From Microcaldota archaeon (GTDB taxonomy: Archaea; Micrarchaeota; Micrarchaeia; Micrarchaeales; Micrarchaeaceae), in the NCBI GenBank assembly GCA_021798935.1, contig JAJZBL010000004.1:26872-90871 (forward strand): 64,000 nt of DNA. The letters run 5' to 3'. Shown piece after piece: positions 25,092 through 34,328 of this stretch (position 1 is the first letter of the stretch; each line of letters starts with the position of its first letter). The translations under genes were made by a program, and so were the position numbers. The notes under the pieces are model-generated. The model saw only the letters and a list, made by a program, of their open reading frames with translations. It made no database searches and had not been told where the DNA came from.

Positions 25092-25523
25092 TCAATTCTT
25101 TCTTGTCAATCCTTTATAGAACCATAAAAGGAATTTACTTTGCTTGTAAACTCTGATAATCTCTTCATCTGTCAAATCATCATTTACAAGTTTAATAATC
25201 TTTTCAGATGAAGTTTGGATGTCATGTAACTGCTGAATACTCATTACCTTATCACTTTTACCCTCTCTAACTAAATCCTTTATGCCTAAGTAGATATCTG
25301 CTAATTCGGTCTTAGCTTCATTGTTTAATGCATCTCTTAATGTATTTACAAGGGCTTTTCTGTTTTTATTGCCTCCGTTAAATAACTGTTCCAATTTTTC
25401 TCCAAATTCCTTATCATCGCATAGTATCTTAAATAGTACCTTGGCTTTGTAATCAATTTTTTGGAAACTATTATTGTCTGTATAGCTTAACTTATCATAT
25501 TCAAAATAATTGTTAAGGTACAT
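25092..25523 (-). CDS. Hypothetical protein, about 143 aa
   Basis: ATG at 25523 (MYLNNYFEYDKL) is preferred over the TTG at 25574, because the track's extra residues are read from an AAATTTAAATATATT stretch that looks like the promoter TATA box. The protein is a charged, helical, soluble one (for example LNNEAKTELADIYLGIKDLV and DEEIIRVYKQSKFLLWFYKG); no catalytic or binding motif is visible. It is divergent from the SWIM-domain gene. I do not recognise the family. Confidence 0.5.
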   Translation of the reverse strand: MYLNNYFEYDKLSYTDNNSFQKIDYKAKVLFKILCDDKEFGEKLEQLFNGGNKNRKALVNTLRDALNNEAKTELADIYLGIKDLVREGKSDKVMSIQQLHDIQTSSEKIIKLVNDDLTDEEIIRVYKQSKFLLWFYKGLTRKN

Positions 25524-25601
25524 GCAAACACTATTCAACCTATAAAATGCAATATATTTAAATTTATCCTGCAAGATTACTAATAAGCAAAGTTGATGAT
25601 A

Positions 25602-26198
25602 ATGGCAGAGATCAAGAAGAAAAAGGATGAGGAAGCTAAAAACTATGATAAAAACAAAAATCTTTTGAGGGGTTATTACAGCAATGATGATAATAAGCGA
25701 TCTGCTGATTTAGCTAATTCAATTTACAAACTTTATCTTAATGGAGATAGGGAGATAGCTGAAGCAATTGCCAGCTATATGCTGAAACTTGACTGGACTG
25801 ATAGGAAAAGGGATTTTAGCTACCTTTTTGAGAATGAAATAAAAAATTTGGGAGATGAAGGATTCTCTAAATTCATTGAAAAAGTAAAAAGAAAAAGAAG
25901 AGGCGAGGTACTTGTAGAGAAAGGTATACTCTCCATAAGCTATAATAAGCAATCAAACGGAGTGTCGTTGTCTGTTTTCTTGGATGGAAATCCTATAATA
26001 GAAAGGGTTGACAAAAATACATGGAATGTTCATTCGCACTCAAATGCAAATTTTTGGTATCAAGTACAATTTAGAGATGGCCATGCAGTATGCCCTTGCG
26101 ATGATTTCAAATATCGCTCGTCCAAGGTAGGTGGAAAATGCAAGCATATATATGAAGTGGAAGCAGTTATGAAGATGCTTATGCTTGCTTTAAGCTAA
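25602..26198 (+). CDS. SWIM zinc-finger protein
   Basis: A 198-residue protein whose C-terminal part has a SWIM zinc finger, CPCDDFKYRSSKVGGKCKHIYEV, with the CxCx(n)CxH ligand pattern and the hydrophobic residue after the His. The N-terminal 90 residues are lysine-rich and helical. SWIM domains bind DNA or proteins and occur with SWI2/SNF2 ATPases, recombination proteins or as stand-alone modules. No ATPase is adjacent, so this copy is stand-alone or acts with an unlinked partner. ATG codons at 25596 and 25602 are both possible. The next gene downstream is a DNA glycosylase, with a 16-base gap, which suggests a DNA-repair context. Confidence 0.72.
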   Translation: MAEIKKKKDEEAKNYDKNKNLLRGYYSNDDNKRSADLANSIYKLYLNGDREIAEAIASYMLKLDWTDRKRDFSYLFENEIKNLGDEGFSKFIEKVKRKRRGEVLVEKGILSISYNKQSNGVSLSVFLDGNPIIERVDKNTWNVHSHSNANFWYQVQFRDGHAVCPCDDFKYRSSKVGGKCKHIYEVEAVMKMLMLALS

Positions 26199-26214
26199 AA
26201 GATTTTAACATTCA

Positions 26215-26751
26215 ATGATATTTATGATAAAATACATGCTTTCAAATAATGCAGATATAATGTTCATTGGAATAAACCCGCATTTTGGGTCTTATAAAAG
26301 AGGAATTCCTTTTTCTAACAATAAGATGCTTTGGTATCTTTTCAGCAGGTCTGGTCTGATTGAAGAAAACGAGGATTATTTAAAAAAGGACGAAAATCTG
26401 AGGCTGGTATACGAAAAAGAATTTTTGAAAAAATATAATTTGAATTTTACAAATCTTATAGAAAGGCCCTCAAGAGATGTATCAGATCTCAAGAAAGGAG
26501 AGGAGAATCCAGGTAAAGCTAGATTGCTTGAGAGCATAATAGAATACAGGCCAAAAGTAGCTTGCTTTATAGGAAAGGTAACCTATGAAAAATTTTCAGG
26601 AAAAACACTGGATAAATTTGGATGGCAGGAGGACATTGGAAAATCTAAAGTTTATGTGATGCATTTCCCAATAAGAGGGCCTGCTGCTATAAGAATTGAG
26701 GAACTAACAGAGATTATAGTTAGTATAGGAAGGAAGCCTTACAACCATTGA
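26215..26751 (+). CDS. MUG/TDG-type mismatch-specific DNA glycosylase
   Basis: The N-terminal motif FIGINPHFGSYKRGIPF corresponds to the GINPG active-site stretch of MUG/TDG uracil-DNA glycosylases, followed by the NKMLWYLFSRSGL segment (family N-x-FW-x-LxxSGL) and a C-terminal MHFPIRGPAA region that would hold the base-flipping loop. Such enzymes remove uracil or thymine opposite G, making abasic sites for endonuclease IV (10.2 kb). The length of about 178 residues suits the family. The start is uncertain between ATG 26215 and internal Met codons. It follows the SWIM gene closely. Confidence 0.8.
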   Translation: MIFMIKYMLSNNADIMFIGINPHFGSYKRGIPFSNNKMLWYLFSRSGLIEENEDYLKKDENLRLVYEKEFLKKYNLNFTNLIERPSRDVSDLKKGEENPGKARLLESIIEYRPKVACFIGKVTYEKFSGKTLDKFGWQEDIGKSKVYVMHFPIRGPAAIRIEELTEIIVSIGRKPYNH

Positions 26752-26796
26752 AATATCAATAAGATTAGAACAATGTAATACCATAATAGCATAAAT

Positions 26797-27588
26797 TTAG
26801 AACTTTTCAAGCATCCTGCTGCTTATGAGCTTTTCCAGTTTTTCAGAGAATGTCTCATATAGGGTATTGAACTTTACAACTTTAAGAACTTCATCTGATA
26901 AGCTTACGGAAAATTCATCCCCTTTGCTCAATATAGCTATATCCTTTTCATCTGATTTTAATATCCCTCTGTACTTTGCCAACCTTACATATATCTTTGC
27001 ATCCGAGTTTACTATTATAGAATTTTTGAAAGGACCGCTTGCATTCAAGAATGTTAGGCACATTGTCCCTTTATTAAGTATTATAGGGCCGTTAGCAGAC
27101 ATGTTGTATGCCGTCGAACCTATTGTGCTTGTAATCAGCATGCCATCGCCTGCCATAATATATGGATAAAGGCGCTCTTTCTGGTTCTTAAGTTTCATGT
27201 AAAGCTCGAAGTACACGTTTCCAGAATAATTCCTGAGCAATGCTTCATTTATCGCATAATGCACTTTATTCTTGTAGGTAACTTTTATCTTGTTCGATAA
27301 TTCAACTACCCTATATTCCCCTTTCTTGAGCATTTTTATTGCAGCTTCAATATTTGATAGGTCAATATCTGAGTAGTAGGAAGCACTACCTTTTTCTAAT
27401 CCACTTATTGGAAGTATGGGACCATCAAATATTCTAGATGATTCTATAAAAGTACCATCCCCACCAATTGAAATACAAATATCAGCGTTTTCATCAGTTG
27501 ATTTTACAACCTCAAAATTATCTTCAATCAACTTTATCTCTTTATAATCTCTTTTTGCATTTATTAAAACTTTCTTTATAGTCTTCAC
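26797..27588 (-). CDS. nadK: NAD kinase
   Basis: A 263-residue enzyme phosphorylating NAD to NADP. The diagnostic SIGGDGTFIESS (GGDG) motif lies near residue 41, NEALLRN near 118, and the second signature GSTAYNMSANGPII near 158 (the GSTAY motif), all in family order and spacing. The start is GTG at 27588, backed by GGGGGATGGT immediately upstream. The length matches other archaeal NADKs. It follows an S41-protease gene on the same strand with a 219-base gap holding a doubtful 66-codon frame that overlaps the start. Confidence 0.93.
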   Translation of the reverse strand: MKTIKKVLINAKRDYKEIKLIEDNFEVVKSTDENADICISIGGDGTFIESSRIFDGPILPISGLEKGSASYYSDIDLSNIEAAIKMLKKGEYRVVELSNKIKVTYKNKVHYAINEALLRNYSGNVYFELYMKLKNQKERLYPYIMAGDGMLITSTIGSTAYNMSANGPIILNKGTMCLTFLNASGPFKNSIIVNSDAKIYVRLAKYRGILKSDEKDIAILSKGDEFSVSLSDEVLKVVKFNTLYETFSEKLEKLISSRMLEKF

Positions 27589-27807
27589 ACCATCCCCCTA
27601 AATTCAACATCCCTTCTATTAGATAGTCGTAATATGTTTCTATATGCTACCTGCCTGAAACTTCTAAAAAATTTATCTGTAAATTTTTTAATAAGGTAAC
27701 TTAAGATAATCTTTTGGTTCTTTGAATAATATATAGGATACTTGTAAGTTTTTTTCACAATGACCATTCCTATTTTATCAGTCAAATTTATATATGCTTA
27801 TGTGGGT

Positions 27808-29070
27808 TTATATCCTACATCTAAAAGGTGGGGATTTTCCTCTCATTTTGTTAATAAAACCCTCATTTATTAATTGGAGTGCTTTATTCAATTCAGTATC
27901 TTTCCCTTCTTTTAGGTCATTAATGCTAGGGTATATAGTGATGTCAGGTTTTATCCCAATTCCCTCAAATTCACTTCCGTCTGGGAACCAGCATCTATAA
28001 GCACCTATAATTAAGTGGATATCATCAAATTTGATCCTATAAGTATCTCCGGTACTGCCTGTAGTCCTTGAACCTATAATCAAAGCTCTCTTGCTCATTT
28101 TGAATGGGATTAGAAAATCTTCAGCTGCAGATATAGTATACTGATTTGCAAGCATGAACAGGTGCCCATTATAATGCTTTGCAAATGGTTTATAGTGCCT
28201 TTGTTTCTCGTAAACATATTCATAGGTTTTTGGCTTCTTGCCTGAATATATATTGTATATAGCTTCCTTAGTGGTATCCTGTTTTCTGTAAGCGAATAGT
28301 TCACCTTTCCACTCCCTATCCATAAGCAGTTTTATCAGCTTCAATGGAGTAGCACCACCCTCATTGCCTCTTACATCTATTATCAAAGATTTGCAATCCC
28401 ACATATCCTTTACTGCTTTTATTGCCTCTGCCTCAGAACTAATTCCATTTTCAGTTCCAAAATCCTTTATCTTCAAATACCCTATCTCTGCATTAATCTT
28501 AAAATAGTTTACCCTATCGCTTTTATTTGAAAATGAAGGATAATTTTGTTTTATTATGTTTACTACTCTGCTATCATCAAATGCAATATTAAAGCGTTCT
28601 GGAAGGAATATTGGCCAGAATAAGTTATTTCGTTTCATCCTGTCGCTTGAACCGTAAATATGCCGGCTTAAATGCTTATAGAACCTTTCTATAGGTATTT
28701 TGTTTATGGAATTTATAATATCTCCAGGTCGGATTTCTGCAATACTGCTCTGGGATATTACCCACTGCTGCAGCTTATCGTGATAGAATGCAGAGAAACC
28801 CAAACTTTTCGAACCTAAAACATTATCAAAATATATGGAGTGGCCATTATTCAAGCTTGCGACAAGCTCAGACATTGCCATAAACATAGCTTGCCTGTCA
28901 TTAGCCCTAATGATCTTATTAATATACCTGTCATAAATTTCATCTATGTTATCGAATGAAGCCCCTTCCCAATGCCCAAAATATCTATCTATTATGTATA
29001 GGGTTTTTAAGAAAATTTTAATTCTCTCTTTTAGTGGCACTTCCAATGATACAACTTTACCTTTTTTCAT
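27808..29070 (-). CDS. S41-family C-terminal processing-like peptidase
   Basis: A 420-residue protein of the S41 (CtpA/tricorn-core) clan. A PDZ-like middle section (about residues 100-150, IRPGDIINSINKIPIERFY) precedes the catalytic fold, with CKSLIIDVRGNEGGATPL and the Ser in NQYTISAAEDFLIPF; GSRTTGSTGDTYRI follows. The signature is typical of S41 with a Ser/Lys or tetrad mechanism. No signal peptide is visible, so it may work inside the cell, as tricorn-type archaeal proteases do. ATG at 29070 is preferred over GTG at 29079. It sits in a leftward run with the SAM-fold gene upstream (70 bases). Confidence 0.82.
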   Translation of the reverse strand: MKKGKVVSLEVPLKERIKIFLKTLYIIDRYFGHWEGASFDNIDEIYDRYINKIIRANDRQAMFMAMSELVASLNNGHSIYFDNVLGSKSLGFSAFYHDKLQQWVISQSSIAEIRPGDIINSINKIPIERFYKHLSRHIYGSSDRMKRNNLFWPIFLPERFNIAFDDSRVVNIIKQNYPSFSNKSDRVNYFKINAEIGYLKIKDFGTENGISSEAEAIKAVKDMWDCKSLIIDVRGNEGGATPLKLIKLLMDREWKGELFAYRKQDTTKEAIYNIYSGKKPKTYEYVYEKQRHYKPFAKHYNGHLFMLANQYTISAAEDFLIPFKMSKRALIIGSRTTGSTGDTYRIKFDDIHLIIGAYRCWFPDGSEFEGIGIKPDITIYPSINDLKEGKDTELNKALQLINEGFINKMRGKSPPFRCRI

Positions 29071-29140
29071 GGCAAACACATTTTAAAATATCATTAAAAT
29101 CTACATATTAAATGTGCTTTTATCTGGATCCCTAAAAGGA

Positions 29141-30211
29141 TTAGATTTTGCTATCCCTTTTATAATCCTTTAGGCTCTTTTCTTTGACTATATTTTTATC
29201 TCCATCTACTTCATCTTTCTTAATGACAAGGCTAGGATGAATTCCGCCTGTTCCATATCCGCCATCAGAATAAGAGTATAGGAGCATTTTATTACTCTGC
29301 TTCTCCATGATCAATGCTTTGGTACTTTCTACAGAAGCAGAAAGGTACATGCTTCCATTCTTTATATTTTCATTATTTGATATTGCTTGAAGTACCTCAT
29401 ACCCTGCAGGCCATTTATACCATCCGAGGTCATTGCGGCATTCGAAATGTTGGGCTTCCTCGCTTATGCTGCTAGTTACATCTAGCTTTATCTCAAATGC
29501 ATTAGACGTATAAATAAAATATTTGCCCTTATCAGAGGCTTTGCGCAAGCCCTCTCTTATATCATTGTTCTTTAAAACAAAATTTATTTTTTGAGGCAGT
29601 TTATATATCTCATAAGATCCATCTTTGCCTTGTAAAGGTTTATTTGGGCGTACATACATTAAAGGATTTATATAATCTGGCTGTTTTGCTAACTTGATCA
29701 ATTGTAGTGTATTCAAAAATAGTTGGTTCTGATTAATATCATAGAGAGTTACATTTCTAATATCATTGTTGCCATTATTAAGGAATATCAGTTGTGATAT
29801 TACCTGTGTAAGGCCACCAGGTATTCCGACATAAGAGTTAATTCCATAAGTCAATTCCATATCCTTTACAGTATATGGAGAATAGAATTCATTAGAATGA
29901 TAATAGACATCATGAGAATATAAATATGGATCAAGTAGCTTAAAGTCTTTTATCTGTAGATTGACTGATCGTTTTCCATTGTAAGTTACCTTAAGGGAAG
30001 TTGGCTCTTTCATAGCCACATATCTATCTGCTAAGGTCCAGAGTTTTTCTCTTAAATCCCGGAATATAAGGCGTGGAGACCCAAATAGTTCATCAGTATC
30101 TAATTTGTTGATTCCCTCCTCAATAATCTCTGCCACATCCTTATGGTTTGAGTGCACTTCGAGATTTTTAGATTTGGTTACCATAGAATCATAGATATTT
30201 TGCCTTATCAA
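29141..30211 (-). CDS. Putative SAM-binding Rossmann protein (DUF3419-like, tentative)
   Basis: The middle of this 356-residue protein, SYVGIPGGLTQVISQLIFLN followed by NVTLYDINQNQLFLNTLQL, looks like motif I and the acidic end of strand 2 of a SAM-dependent enzyme; NFVLKNNDIREGL and KYFIYTSNAFE would be strands 4-5. The DINQNQL arrangement recalls the DUF3419/BtaA betaine-lipid synthase group, which moves the aminocarboxypropyl part of SAM to a lipid. The SAM synthetase gene is nearby in the same orientation. That resemblance is by eye and weak. What else: an unrelated Rossmann enzyme. It is separated from the thioesterase gene by only 34 bases. Confidence 0.4.
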   Translation of the reverse strand: MIRQNIYDSMVTKSKNLEVHSNHKDVAEIIEEGINKLDTDELFGSPRLIFRDLREKLWTLADRYVAMKEPTSLKVTYNGKRSVNLQIKDFKLLDPYLYSHDVYYHSNEFYSPYTVKDMELTYGINSYVGIPGGLTQVISQLIFLNNGNNDIRNVTLYDINQNQLFLNTLQLIKLAKQPDYINPLMYVRPNKPLQGKDGSYEIYKLPQKINFVLKNNDIREGLRKASDKGKYFIYTSNAFEIKLDVTSSISEEAQHFECRNDLGWYKWPAGYEVLQAISNNENIKNGSMYLSASVESTKALIMEKQSNKMLLYSYSDGGYGTGGIHPSLVIKKDEVDGDKNIVKEKSLKDYKRDSKI

Positions 30212-30245
30212 ATATATAGCCTTTTCTCTCTGAATCGGCAGCAGA

Positions 30246-30701
30246 TTAATCTGCGGATTTAACGATTTTCTTTAAAAGATCTTCAGGTATCTCAGTAGCC
30301 TGCCATAACTTATGATTTATTGATACCATAGTAAGATATCCCTCAGTACAAAGTTCTCCCGTATTCACTAGCTTTATCTTCAAATTATATGTAAGTGCCT
30401 TTTTAGATTCTGATAATTTTGGGTAAAGCTCTACATAAATTTCGTCATTGATATGCAAGGACTTGTGGTATTGGGCTTTTGATTCTACAACTACAAACCA
30501 TATATTATCATTTATTGTATTTGTCTGAAGGTTTAGGACATCCCTTTTGTAACCCTCTATTGCATCGGTAAAAAATCTATAATAAGAAGCATAATGTGCA
30601 ATACCCTGATAATCTGTATCGTAAACCATTACCTTATCTTTAAACATATACATTTCATCACAGGAGTATTTTAATTTCAAGTAATTTATAGGTTTGTTCA
30701 T
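30246..30701 (-). CDS. Hotdog-fold thioesterase (4HBT type)
   Basis: A 151-residue hotdog protein. The strand-turn-helix KVMVYDTDYQGIAHYASYYRFFTDAIEG has the Asp and His-containing loop of 4-hydroxybenzoyl-CoA thioesterase-type enzymes, in which the Asp activates water; later strands YHKSLHINDEIYVEL and LTYNLKIKL complete the fold. Probable substrate is an acyl-CoA or similar thioester. ATG at 30701 (MNKPINYLKL) is preferred because it overlaps by one base the TAA of the upstream zinc-ribbon micro-gene (TAATG), a sign of translational coupling; the 18 extra track residues come from that gene's frame. Confidence 0.8.
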   Translation of the reverse strand: MNKPINYLKLKYSCDEMYMFKDKVMVYDTDYQGIAHYASYYRFFTDAIEGYKRDVLNLQTNTINDNIWFVVVESKAQYHKSLHINDEIYVELYPKLSESKKALTYNLKIKLVNTGELCTEGYLTMVSINHKLWQATEIPEDLLKKIVKSAD

Positions 30702-30862
30702 TACCAGATTAGGCCTTTGTCGGAACAGTCCATTACCGCACCACAGTTTGGGCATCTTAAGTGGCAGGCTTGTATACTCACCATCTTATGCCCGCACACT
30801 AAGCAATGTTCTTGTTCTGCTTGATTCTCATCCTCGTACACGATGTTTGCCTTTGAACCCAT
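30701..30862 (-). CDS. 53-residue zinc-ribbon micro-protein, not in the ORF track
   Basis: Between metK and the hotdog gene a 53-codon frame runs from ATG 30862 to TAA 30701. It holds four cysteine knuckles: HCLVCGHKM and RCPNCGAVMDCSD, i.e. two CxxC pairs 15-20 residues apart, plus extra Cys and His (QACH) near the middle. This is a classic zinc ribbon. Its ATG overlaps the metK stop by one base (TGATG) and its stop overlaps the thioesterase start (TAATG), so all three are a tightly coupled operon. Zinc-ribbon micro-proteins of archaea are often regulators or protein-binding modules; the role here is unknown. Confidence 0.75.
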   Translation of the reverse strand: MGSKANIVYEDENQAEQEHCLVCGHKMVSIQACHLRCPNCGAVMDCSDKGLIW

Positions 30863-32061
30863 CAAAATACCTTATGCTCGCCTGCTATTATCCCTTTTGT
30901 AAGGTATACAATATTGTCAAGCTCATCTTGTGCCAATTCATTTACCTTCTTGCTTATTTTGTCAAAATCCTCCTTCTTCTTTGTGGCAATATTTACATTC
31001 AGGTGCTTTGGATCATTTATGGGCCTTCCTATCTGTGAAACTATAGAAACATTGCATTCGGTTACCTGTGGAAAATCCCTTATTATATCATTTGCAAGCT
31101 CATTGGAAAGAATATTATATATCTTGCCTATGTGATTGACTGGGTTCTTTCCTGCTGCTGCTTCTAAGCTCATCATTCTGAATGGAGTTATCAGCCCATT
31201 AACCCTGTTCCCTCTTCCTACAGATCCATCATCTCCTGATTCACAGCTTAATCCAGATTTAGTCAGATAAACTACAGAGCCCTTAGTATCATCCCCATTG
31301 TTCACAATTACTTTTATATCTTTATCAGTTATCTTCCTTGCATTCTCGATTATATCCTTTGTCACTTCATCTTTGTAAGCTATATACTCATCCATATTTG
31401 CTATGAATTTTGATACAAAGGCTATAGCAACTGTCAGCGTAATCTCGCTGCCATCCCTAACTCCCATCACTTTGATATCTTCTCCAACTGCTGGCTTCTT
31501 GGCTTTGTATTCTTCAGAATTTAGCAGGTGCTCAGTTTCAAGAACCAGTTTCTCTACTGTGGTGAATGGAGCAAAGCCAACACCAAAAGAGGTATCATTT
31601 GCAAGAGGAACATCTATTCCTCTTTTGAATATGTTATTGAGATCTGCAGATCCCTTTATGATCTTTGATTCATAAGTTACCTCATTATCAACATCCAAAA
31701 ATCGTGTGTGCTTTCTAAGATAATCTTTTGCTGTATCTATTGCTATTTGATCTACTGGTATAACAGTGCCATTGTACTCCTGGGTTGCCCTCCCAGTCAT
31801 TATCAATTCTATTGGCCTTGTTATCTCAGCGCTTCCGAAAGTTGCATTTGATGAACCTCCTATTATAAGCCCTTTGTCAACATTATGGTGCAACACCTCC
31901 CCAAATTCATCGAGATAAGCATTTGATAAAGCTATGCTAACGCTATCCATTATGCCATCAATAAGGCTGTCGGGATGCCCTATGCCCTTCCTTTCTACAT
32001 ATTCTACAGGCTGATTGTATAAAGGTATAGACTGGCTTTCTGAAACTCTTATATTTCCCAT
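30862..32061 (-). CDS. metK: Archaeal S-adenosylmethionine synthetase
   Basis: A 399-residue enzyme of the archaeal methionine adenosyltransferase group, making SAM from methionine and ATP. Motifs are [37 protein letters not shown], the [19 protein letters not shown] strand with acidic residues, and [18 protein letters not shown], matching the archaeal rather than bacterial/eukaryal family. ATG at 32061 follows GGTGATATC, a clean archaeal Shine-Dalgarno. It heads the operon with the zinc-ribbon and thioesterase genes. SAM produced here feeds the several methyltransferases in this window (Trm5, COG2521-type, UbiE-like and FkbM). Confidence 0.95.
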   Translation of the reverse strand: MGNIRVSESQSIPLYNQPVEYVERKGIGHPDSLIDGIMDSVSIALSNAYLDEFGEVLHHNVDKGLIIGGSSNATFGSAEITRPIELIMTGRATQEYNGTVIPVDQIAIDTAKDYLRKHTRFLDVDNEVTYESKIIKGSADLNNIFKRGIDVPLANDTSFGVGFAPFTTVEKLVLETEHLLNSEEYKAKKPAVGEDIKVMGVRDGSEITLTVAIAFVSKFIANMDEYIAYKDEVTKDIIENARKITDKDIKVIVNNGDDTKGSVVYLTKSGLSCESGDDGSVGRGNRVNGLITPFRMMSLEAAAGKNPVNHIGKIYNILSNELANDIIRDFPQVTECNVSIVSQIGRPINDPKHLNVNIATKKKEDFDKISKKVNELAQDELDNIVYLTKGIIAGEHKVF

Positions 32062-32189
32062 GATATCACCATATTTGTTAAAGCTAATAAAATGGGAAAC
32101 ATTAAAAAATAAGTTATACCAAAAGTTTATCGCAATAAAAATTAAGTAAATTTTACTTTTTATATTAAATAAAAAATAGTTTTAGAGGG

Positions 32190-32717
32190 TTAAATCTCTC
32201 TATCAAAATTTCCATCTGCATTCTGCTGTAGAACTTCATTGAAAACTTTTTGATAATCTTTGTTTATATCTAATTTTATCATCTTGTCTGCCTTTGTATT
32301 CTTGTTTATGTATATGAGGAATGCTGTGCTCTCCACTGATCTTATCTTCATCCTCTTGTGCCCTATCAATATCAACTCGGTTTCCGACGGATACCTGTTA
32401 AAATACTGCATCAGCTGATCTGATATTTCCTTAGCCCTCTTTTTATCCCTTTTATCTATATCAGAATATGATTTCAGCAATATGTTTATGCCTTTTATTA
32501 TGGTATTTGCCTTTGCTGTATAAATATCAAACGGGTTATCGCTTTCAACAAAGAGCATATCTTGGTCAGGATCGTTATTGTAATCTATATAATACAGATT
32601 TAACCTGTCATCAAATTTGACAAACTTTGGATTCTCTATTGCTTTATCAAATTTGTCACATTCTGCAAGTAGCTGCTTTGAACGTTCCATTTCCATATCA
32701 AATGTGGAATTGTCCAT
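32190..32717 (-). CDS. Hypothetical protein, 175 aa
   Basis: ATG at 32717 (MDNSTFDMEMERSKQLL) is chosen because GAGGAGGTAAGA stands immediately upstream, stronger than any other start in the frame. The protein is acidic and soluble with a helix-rich middle (KANTIIKGINILLKSYSDIDK) and a strand-helix end (RSVESTAFLIYINKNTKADKMIKL). No family or motif is recognised. Its gene follows the unknown gene 32775-33182 on the same strand with a 57-base gap, so they are probably co-transcribed. Confidence 0.5.
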   Translation of the reverse strand: MDNSTFDMEMERSKQLLAECDKFDKAIENPKFVKFDDRLNLYYIDYNNDPDQDMLFVESDNPFDIYTAKANTIIKGINILLKSYSDIDKRDKKRAKEISDQLMQYFNRYPSETELILIGHKRMKIRSVESTAFLIYINKNTKADKMIKLDINKDYQKVFNEVLQQNADGNFDREI

Positions 32718-32774
32718 TCTTACCTCCTCTTTATTCATATTCGCATCTTTTATTTTTGTAGACAAGATAATCAC

Positions 32775-33182
32775 TTATTTTATATCTATTTGTGCTTCTG
32801 CATGGTCTATGTAAAGGCTAAATGGATATAGAAGGTCACTAGATTTATATCTTGGATAAATCCTTGCATTAATGCTTATAGTGCATGAATGTTTTTCATT
32901 TAGTTCTCTTTCAATTTTACTTAAGCTATTTGATTGCCAATCGAAGTTATTCAGGAATATGGTTATCGGCCTTCCACTCTCTTTATAATTTAGATTAGTG
33001 ACCAAACCTAACGATCTTTTTTCTTTTATCTCAAACATAGATTTTATCTCTACTCTATCTAGCCTGATCATTTTTGGTGAATTTGATAGCCTATATATAT
33101 CATCTAACAATTTTGAATCATGTTCATTAAAGGCTGTTATATCTAATACATTCCTATAATTATTGCGTGTTTTTGATACCAT
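32775..33182 (-). CDS. Hypothetical protein, 135 aa
   Basis: A soluble protein of mixed strand and helix; segments such as RPITIFLNNFDWQSNS, SCTISINARIYPRY and SLYIDHAEAQIDI suggest a beta-rich core. No catalytic residues or known family signature are apparent. It opens the leftward two-gene set ending at 32190, and is divergent from the unknown gene at 33365, so 182 bases hold the two promoters. An imperfect stem-loop is visible in the gap (33267-33293) but no clear RNA gene. Confidence 0.45.
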   Translation of the reverse strand: MVSKTRNNYRNVLDITAFNEHDSKLLDDIYRLSNSPKMIRLDRVEIKSMFEIKEKRSLGLVTNLNYKESGRPITIFLNNFDWQSNSLSKIERELNEKHSCTISINARIYPRYKSSDLLYPFSLYIDHAEAQIDIK

Positions 33183-33364
33183 ACAATCAGAAATATATTT
33201 TATTACCTAATATATATAATTTACGTGATATCCTTTACATTTAGATAATGTTTGCCTACTGTTTCAACTACTGACTAGATGAAAATTAGTAGTTTAGAGC
33301 ATGCATTAAATTTTATAAAAAATAAAAACATATTTAAAATTTGTATATAAGTTAATATGATGCT

Positions 33365-34276
33365 ATGCAGGCTAACAAAAGAGCTTCCGATAAAGTTGAA
33401 GTGAGTGTGGATAATTATTTGGAATTGCTGAAATTGAGCGCTGTAGGTACTATTAAAGCCTCTGAATTTGATTCAAATGACCGATCAAAGACTATTAAAA
33501 AAATGACTTCTATAATAGATTATTTATCTGATCCTGATAGCTTAAAGATGACTAATTCCGATTTAAAGCTAAAAAATAGCAATAATGCATATATTGCAGA
33601 AAAAGGCAAAGTAGAATGTGAAGTTACTTACTTGCTTAAGGCATACAAAAGATGTGACCCTGATAAGGTATATTTTGATGATAGCATTGAGTCATACCTA
33701 TATGATAATGGGGACCTCCTAGATAGCATAATTTACAAATTGATAAATGGCAAGAAATTGTCAGGCAAGGAGGAGAAGTATTCAAAAGCAGATAACAATG
33801 CATTGTCTGATATGGGAATACTTAGGATTGGCAGTTCTTCTTATCTAATTATATTGGATAACTATAAAGACTCTTTTCATTTGATAAAACTATCTCATAA
33901 TGAGAATATTCCCGTAAATAAGATAAATGATAAAAAGGGCAATATAATAGATATAATGCCTAAAAATCTGATAAATGTGGATATCTCAAGCTCTGAATTA
34001 ATCTCTATTAAATCTTACGACTTTGTAAGCTCTAATTGGGACAGAAAGCAGATCTTTGAAAAGTTTGATGCTATTAAGAGCAGGTTTCTGCCTGGATGGG
34101 GCCCTGCCAGCAATTATAGGTTGAATGTAAATCATTACAATTCCAAATTAAAGGATAATCAAATAATAAACTTGTCATACAATATGTTCTATGATAATTT
34201 AAGCAAAGATAAGTGGATAGCAGCAAAGATTATAAAGTTTATAATGTTCCATGATAAGATGGTATCGGATTCTTGA
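33365..34276 (+). CDS. Hypothetical protein, 303 aa
   Basis: A lysine-, aspartate- and serine-rich soluble protein with alternating strands and helices (GILRIGSSSYLIILDNYKD, IIDIMPKNLINVDISSSELI). The PGWGPASNYRLNVNH and FIMFHDKMVSDS ends contain several His and Asp but no recognised catalytic pattern. Low-complexity regions around SNNAYIA and DKKGN suggest loops. I cannot place it in a family. It is the first of a rightward set with the BofA-like gene, 52 bases before it. Confidence 0.5.
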   Translation: MQANKRASDKVEVSVDNYLELLKLSAVGTIKASEFDSNDRSKTIKKMTSIIDYLSDPDSLKMTNSDLKLKNSNNAYIAEKGKVECEVTYLLKAYKRCDPDKVYFDDSIESYLYDNGDLLDSIIYKLINGKKLSGKEEKYSKADNNALSDMGILRIGSSSYLIILDNYKDSFHLIKLSHNENIPVNKINDKKGNIIDIMPKNLINVDISSSELISIKSYDFVSSNWDRKQIFEKFDAIKSRFLPGWGPASNYRLNVNHYNSKLKDNQIINLSYNMFYDNLSKDKWIAAKIIKFIMFHDKMVSDS

Positions 34277-34328
34277 TACCACTTATGAATTGAATCGGTA
34301 GTATTGTGTTTATTAAAGGTGCTTACAA

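Noticed and set aside
27585-27785. 66-codon frame between the S41 and NAD kinase genes, overlapping the NAD kinase start
   Set aside because: Its end overlaps the kinase GTG in the manner of a coupled gene, but the composition is what AT-rich DNA gives at random (Tyr, Lys, Phe, Ile, Arg), the start is a TTG inside a TATA-like stretch, and no motif is visible. Left as unproven.
33224-33293. Possible C/D box RNA in the 182-base gap
   Set aside because: A CTGA-CTA-GATGA D'/C'-like core lies in a stem-loop, but no good C box or final D box could be found, so an RNA gene is not supported.
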